Shown in pieces: positions 58,509 through 64,000 of a stretch of DNA of 64,000 nt (its first letter is position 1; each line of letters starts with the position of its first letter). The notes beneath the pieces were generated by a model. The model saw only the letters and a list, made by a program, of their open reading frames with translations. It was not told the DNA's origin and made no database searches. This DNA is from Paraspadella gotoi (Eukaryota; Chaetognatha), in the NCBI GenBank assembly GCA_051294375.1, contig CM119267.1, positions 23,862,111 through 23,926,110 on the forward strand. The letters run 5' to 3'. The translations under genes and the position numbers were made by a program.

Positions 58509-60133
58509 ATGGCCTCTTGGAACGCTTACACGACGATGGAAAGCAACAAAGAAACGTAAATACTCCTTTTATTTTCTTTTATTAATTTGCATAAATCCGT
58601 AAACTGACAAAGTGCATATAATTAATTATCTCAGAAAAAATAAATTAGTAATAATCAAAAAATTAATATACAAATAGCAGCATAGAAAACATAAATAAGG
58701 AAGTGGTCTTTTCATACATTTGAAACATTCTTTGAAACATTATACCACTTCATTGATTGGGAAGCCAGGTACTCTGGGAGTGAATAAACGAGACTGTGAG
58801 AGAGTCTTGATTGAAAGCTTGCAGGGAGCTGCTATGTTATTATCTTGTAAGAGTGATGAAGGCCTTAAACCACCTAAGCCTGTTCAAAGTCAGGGGCAAG
58901 ATAGCTTATTTATTAAATGAATGGATAATTTTTATATTGGTCGTACGAATATTTAATTAACAAGTAATCAAATTCCTCTCTCAAATCGATCACTCCCATC
59001 ATCGCCCCCTATCCTAAACCCCCTCTCCTTTCTCCTAACAAACACCCTCTCTTTCCAAACCCTCTCCATTAAACAGCTACCCTCTCTCCTCCCGATCCTC
59101 TCGCCCCCACGCCGCCGCCGACAACAACAACAACAAGGACGATCGTCCCGACCCAAGATACTACGACGATCCCGACGACGAATACGATGATCCGTCGCCG
59201 GACGAAGCGGCTCCGGCGCGTCGGCGCGGAGACACGCCGTCGCCGCCGCCGTCAGTCTCGCCGTCAACGATGGCGCCGACGTCGAACGACGAGACGAAAT
59301 CGCCGCGAAAGAAGCCGTTCGTCGTCGCCGTCGTCTTCGCCGTCGTCGTCTTCGCCGTCGCCCTGTTTTTTAATCTGCTGTCGGAGACGATGGGACATAG
59401 GGGAGGCAAGAGGAAGGCGAGGCCACATGTTTCCGCCTTCTACCGTTGAGGGGGGAGAGGATGGTGGGAAGAGGAGGAAGAGGATGGTAGGAGAGGGATT
59501 TAGCCGGGAAGAGGATGGTGGGGTTGAGGGGGAAGAGGATGCGTAGAAAAGAGAAAGAGGATGGTGGGAGGAGGGGGAAGAGGATGGTTGGAATGGGAAG
59601 AGGATTGGAGAGAAGAGAAAGAGGACGGTGGGAGGAGGGGGAAGAAGATGGTGGGTTAAGGGAGAAGAGGATGGTGGCATGGTAAGGCATGAAAAAGTTA
59701 TTAAATCTGACTTTTAGGGAGTCTTTTTTGTATAAAGTTTTACTGTCTCGGTATGTTATGATTATTGATTATGTAGAATGGAGGGCAGAAACCAATAAAC
59801 AATAAATATTAAATATGCTATAGAGGCTAGAGTCACCATAGCTCTTATATTGTCTATCAGTTTCTGCCAATTTCAGAAATTTTCTCTAGAAACTTTATCC
59901 TTGACCGATGGACAATTATTTATTTATTTATTTATTCATCTGTTTATTTTTTATTCCAATTTCATTTCGAACTGACCTTTTGTTTCAGACCAACTTCCCC
60001 GACTTCTTGAGAATTTGGAACGACTCGATTTTGATGGGCGACGTTTTGAAGAATCAAAAAAGATACAAGATGCCCATCGTCTTCGGCCCTGTGCTCATGT
60101 TTCCATGGTAACGAAACGTATAGAGGGGGACGT

Positions 60134-60175
<42 letters not shown>

Positions 60176-60617
60176 TCTCTCTCCATCATCCTCTCTGCTC
60201 TCTCTCCCGTCCGCCCCCCCTTTTTTCCTACTTACGACATAGTTAACTGCTTTCCTTCTCCGCCAGGGCGGCGGCGGGGTTTTTCGATCTCCTCTTCCTG
60301 ATCTTTTGTTTGTTCTCCCTCTGTTGTCAACGAGAGAAACTCGGCGTTTTAGCCAGCGTCTTTCATCACTGGACGATTCTCGCCATGACCGTCTCATGGG
60401 TGTTTCAGGTTGCGAGGGAGANNNNNNNNNNNNNNNNNNNNNNNNNNNNNNNNNNNNNNNNNNNNNNNNNNNNNNNNNNNNNNNNNNNNNNNNNNNNNNN
60501 NNNNNNNNNNNNNNNNNNNNNNNNNNNNNNNNNNNNNNNNNNNNNNNNNNNNNNNNNNNNNNNNNNNNNNNNNNNNNNNNNNNNNNNNNNNNNNNNNNNN
60601 NNNNNNNNNNNNNNNNN

Positions 60618-60652
<35 letters not shown>

Positions 60653-61455
60653 AAACTAAAGAAAGGAGAAGAGAGAGGAAAACCAGAAAAAGAATAACAG
60701 ATAGATAGACAGATAGATAGATAGATAAATAGATAGATGAATAGATTTATAAAAACGAGATAAAATATAACAAAAGTGCAATGAAGAATTAATTTTGATT
60801 CTTTCTTCTTCTTCCCCCCTCCCCTCTTCTCATCCTCTTCTCCTAATCGGCCTTCTACCTCTCCCCATCTCTCTTCTCTCTCTCCCTTTCTTCTTCCCCC
60901 GCTCCTGCTCCTTCTCACTCTCTTCTCCCTCTCATCTCTCCCTCCCCATCTTCTCTCCCTCCCCTTTCTTCTCCCCCTCCCTCTTCTCACCCTCTTTCTC
61001 CCTCTCCTTTCCCTCTCTCCATCTCTTCTCTTCTCCCTCTCCCTCTCCCCATCTCTCTCTCGCTCTCCTTTCTTCTTCCCCCTCCCCTCTTCTCCTCTTC
61101 TCCCTCTCCTTTCCCTCTCTCACATCTCTCTCTTCTCCCTCTCCCTCTCCCCCTTCTCTCCCCGGTCTCCTTTCTTCTTCCCCCTCCCTGTTCTCACCCT
61201 CTTTCCTCTCCCTTCCCTCTCCCCTTCTCTCTTCTCCCTCTCCCTCTCCCATCTTCTCTATCTAATCCACTAATCTTCTCTCTCTCTCTCCCTCACCCCA
61301 TCTCTCCCTCTCTCTCGCTCTCTCACTCTCTCTCTCACTCATCAGGTATCCTGGCTCTACGCCCTCAGCGTCGAGGAAAGATTTCTTCTCGCTTCATTTC
61401 TTCTCATTTGTTATTCGTGTTTCTTTCGGTTGATGAGTTTCGTCCTCGCCGTTTG
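58509..61455 (+). CDS. Four-pass membrane protein with long acidic/Pro-rich N-terminal region, unrecognised; 3' end open
   Basis: Exons: 58509-58555 (MASWNAYTTMESNKE), 59077-about 59428 (Asp/Asn-rich RPDPRYYDDPDDEYDDP, Pro/Ser linker, TM1 VVAVVFAVVVFAVALFF), 59989-60107 (NFPDFLRIWNDSILMGDVLK; start of TM2), 60267-60408 (AAAGFFDLLFLIFCLF; HHWTILAMTVSWVFQ) and 61346-61455 (VSWLYALSVEERF; LLASFLLICYSCFF), followed by GTGAGT. Phases match everywhere. The donor of exon 2 (CAT/GTTTCC) is weak, and without splicing the frame ends at 59449. The 196-N gap 60422-60617 and a (CT)-rich tract fill the intron before the last visible exon. Topology resembles claudin/MARVEL-like proteins, but no signature is present and I name no family. 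Confidence 0.6.
58741..58950 (+). repeat. Dispersed repeat family C (longest copy)
   Basis: It begins CATTGATTGGGAAGCCAGG, then GAGTGAATAAACGAGACTG, GTGAGAGAGTCTTGATTGAA, AAGTCAGGGGCAAGATAGC and TTTATATTGGTCGTACGAAT. It is in the first intron of the four-pass protein gene. I find no clear polymerase III boxes, so it may be a MITE or SINE tail. Confidence 0.8.
60422..60617. other. 196-N gap beside (GA)n
   Basis: The gap is followed by GA repeats to 60648, and 60795-61345 is CT-rich low-complexity sequence in the same intron. Confidence 0.85.
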
Positions 61456-61519
61456 GTGAGTTTTTTTTGTTTTGTTTTTGTTTTTCAGGGGTGGGCAGAA
61501 GAATCTAGTTTTTAGCACT

Positions 61520-61790
61520 CTTTTCCTAAAGCGCCATATTTTTGTTCCTTTATCCCGGAATTTAATTTTAACCTTAATACTAAATACTAAATATGTGTTT
61601 AAACTTTTAAACTTATCCTTAACCCTAATCCTAAACCTATGACTCTAATCCCTAACCCTAATCTCTAATCTTAATCCCTAACCTTAATCCTTATCCTTAA
61701 CCTCCAACCTAATCTTAACCTAAAAAAAATTAACCCATTTTCAAATTTAAGATGAAAGAAGTTCTGGGAAATTAAGTCCCAAAAATTCAC
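61520..61790 (+). repeat. Dispersed CCTAA-array element, second copy
   Basis: It has GTTCCTTTATCCCGGAATTT, then CCCTAATCCTAAACC-type units, then AAATTTAAGATGAAAG, the same order as at 20025-20464. Confidence 0.7.
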
Positions 61791-61831
61791 CATCCGACCA
61801 CCTCCTCTAAAAGCCAAAAAAAGAGAGAGAT

Positions 61832-64000
61832 TTAAACTTTCTATTGTAATCAATTAACATCAATTAACTTCTATTCTAGTCAATTTATAATTTTGATTTA
61901 ATCCTTAAATTCCAACAAGAAGAATTCCGAAAAATAATTTTAACTTCTCTTTTCTAGCCAATAGTACAATATTTAAACATATTCCTCAAACTTCTATTCA
62001 ATTCAGTAATGTAAAACAATTTTATAAATTTTTAATTTAATCTTTTTCTTATCTTTTTATACGGCCTTCCTAAAAGAAACCTCTTAAATAACCAAGAAAT
62101 CTCTTTATTATATACATTATAATTATTATACATATATATTATATTATTCCGGTTCCAGGTCTCGACCAAATCGCAAGATTTTGTAGCGATTCTGATCGCA
62201 ACGAACGGTTCGCTGCTTCTGTCTCAGGGAATGACAGAGAACAACACACCCCTAATGGCGTAGAAATCAAAGACTTCACGGCAAAGATCAAAACTCAAGG
62301 ATCGGAACTTTCGACCTTTTGGAGACGAGGGTGAGACCCTTTTCACAATTAACACACTTAACATGTTTTTTAAGAACTAATTAATGCATAAATAAAAAAC
62401 TATGAGAAACCATTTTTTCTTGCTTTGGTTTGGCGAACCTAATCCATTAAGAGATTTTCCTTCTTTCGGTTCTATTTTGAAGACCAGGCCAAGCCCGTCG
62501 ATTCTGAGGCTCGCTTTATTCCGTAAAACTGACCGGTGTTTTTCCAGATCAATGGACAGATAGCATTTAATTTAGAACGCGACTTAATAAGACTTTTTTT
62601 GTGTCTGCCTGTTTATTGTTCTATTGAATTTTTTAAAAAGATTATCAACTGAGCCTTGTGGAAAAAACTTGTTTCGTGTAAAAAAGTTTTTATTGTCCAA
62701 GAAAGGAACAGGGAAAGGGGCGGTGACTAATATTAATAATATTAATAATACAGACTGGGAGACCGTGACTGAAAATTATTATTAATAATTTATTTTTAAT
62801 TATAATTTTCCAGTTGCAAGGAAACTTTTGAACGGCGCTTTTACGGAGATGGTCAAATTCGGAAAGGGTGATCAATTTGGGGTGGAAATTCAAAAAACGA
62901 CGGATATTTGGTGATTATTTTTTTGTATTTTGATATTTTTTTTCGTTGTTACATTAGCAAGGCTGGTGGTTCCGTATTAATATAACCGCAACCTAGAATT
63001 TAAATAATAACTCCGATGCTGATATGAACGTTCTCGTATTGTATATTATATTGTACGATGTATGATGGATACTTAATAGAGTATGTTTCCGAAAACCAAC
63101 CGCGTTGGGTTTTTATCCCTCAGGCGGAATTCTCTGCGAGTTACCAAAGACGTCGTCCAATGAAGGGAAGGGCGTGAACGGGAGTCGAAGGGGATCAACG
63201 ACGCCATCGGGGGTCCAGAGTGCGAGGCGAAACGCCGTGCTGTCAGTTTCTTCGAAAAGATTCAGGTCGTCGTATCAGGTCGACAAAAAAACTACTAGGG
63301 TGGATGGAGGGATGGGAATGGAGTGAGATTATTGAATGAAATTGGTACAACGCAATATAACAATTATCCATTTCATTTAATATGTAAGGACAGGCTTTGG
63401 TGTTTAAGGCCTCCATCACTCTTACAAGATAATGACATAGCAGGGTCCCTGCAAGCTTTCAATCAAGACTCTCTCGTTTATTCACTCCCAAAGTAAACCT
63501 TGGCTTTCCCTATCAATAAAGTGGTATTGAGGCAGCTTTAAAGTTCTTTAATATTTCCAAAGAATGTTTCAATGTACGAAAGACTGAATGTGTAGAGGAT
63601 AGAAGTTTATTTGAATAATATTTATTAATTAAAAGTAAGTAATTTATATAAATCTGACTAATTCTGTCGAAATTCTCCTTCGGGCCCTGCCTATCTATTA
63701 AGTTGTGTTGTAAGCCTGTCCTTATAAAATTTCTTACTCACAATCAGGGCCTTCAATTCTAAGCTTGTGAACTGACCATTATTCCATTAGTAATAATCTT
63801 AAGTTGCTCTTCTACAAAATTGTTTACAAAGTCTCACTTTTGAAAATAACCTAAACTTCTCATCGCTATGGTATAGTTGAATTTTTGGTTATAATTTATA
63901 ATGTACAGACATGTCATCTATATCTCATTGGTAATTTTGGTATCCCCCCCCCTCCTCTTTCCTCCTCCAGACCCCAACGAGTGCGCCAACCACTAACGAC
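61832..64000 (+). repeat. Noisy second copy of 54757-56868, truncated by the window end
   Basis: Exons 3, 4, 5 and the start of exon 6 of the membrane collagen, with their introns and the inverted family C repeat, recur with many one- and two-base insertions (for example 62158-62334 against 55072-55238). The junction lies just after AAAAAAAGAGAGAGATTT. Confidence 0.88.
62158..64000 (+). pseudogene. Broken partial duplicate of the membrane collagen gene
   Basis: Exon counterparts begin near 62160, 62816, 63125 and 63971. Each has indels that shift frame, and the signal-peptide and Gly-X-Y exons are absent. It is probably unmerged sequence of the same locus rather than a true pseudogene. It continues past the window. 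Confidence 0.7.

Noticed and set aside
60795-61265. Plus-strand frame of 156 codons of Ser/Pro/Leu
   Set aside because: It is a CT-rich low-complexity intron of the four-pass protein gene.

Overview
The window is nuclear DNA from an animal. It has GT-AG introns, metazoan protein families (ionotropic glutamate receptor, CTHRC1-like collagen, S1 protease, BPI/LBP, EGF/collagen/WAP modules), a eukaryotic initiator tRNA-Met, tRNA-derived SINE-like repeats and very dense (GA/CT)n, GATA, CTTT and CGT microsatellites. A marine invertebrate is likely. A tunicate, possibly an appendicularian, is my best guess because of mucin-like secreted genes, SINE-rich introns and one candidate non-GT donor, but the sequence does not prove it. 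The text is a draft assembly: ten N gaps, most of them inside or beside GA/CT or GAG runs.

Layout. (1) 977-7856 (+): an AMPA/kainate-like glutamate receptor; its big intron holds two small antisense genes, each beginning MGCGGSK. (2) 9935-16935: a noisy second copy of 2246-9940. (3) 16957-19439 (+): the 3' part of a CTHRC1-like gene. (4) 19440-21913: gene-free, with CCTAA-type and 43-bp repeats. (5) 21914-25727 (-): a membrane-anchored mucin-stalk trypsin, and at 27896-31281 a second copy of most of it, inside a duplicated block (about 22300-27870 against 27896-33376). (6) 33982-35533 (+): a multi-exon DUF2585 (UPF0314) membrane protein, a family best known from bacteria. (7) 36291-45670 (+): an 11-exon gene for a secreted protein of about 1,620 residues, with five copies of an unrecognised domain, a Thr/Ser 11-residue repeat tract and a C-terminal WAP domain. 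(8) 46612-51668 (+): a BPI/LBP-like lipid-binding protein. (9) 52170-52241 (-): tRNA-iMet(CAT). (10) 53476-57185 (+): a complete six-exon membrane collagen with EGF-like and SEA-like parts. (11) 58509-61455+ (+): a four-pass membrane protein, open at its 3' end. (12) 61832-64000: a noisy second copy of 54757-56868 that runs off the window.

How the genes relate. Most of the genes encode extracellular or surface products: a protease with a mucin stalk, a mucin/WAP protein, BPI/LBP-like, a membrane collagen and a secreted CTHRC1-like collagen. This fits an epithelial surface or matrix-and-defence theme, but nothing shows co-regulation. Three duplications whose copies differ mainly by single-base indels look like unmerged long-read sequence rather than biological paralogues. 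They should be collapsed before counting genes.
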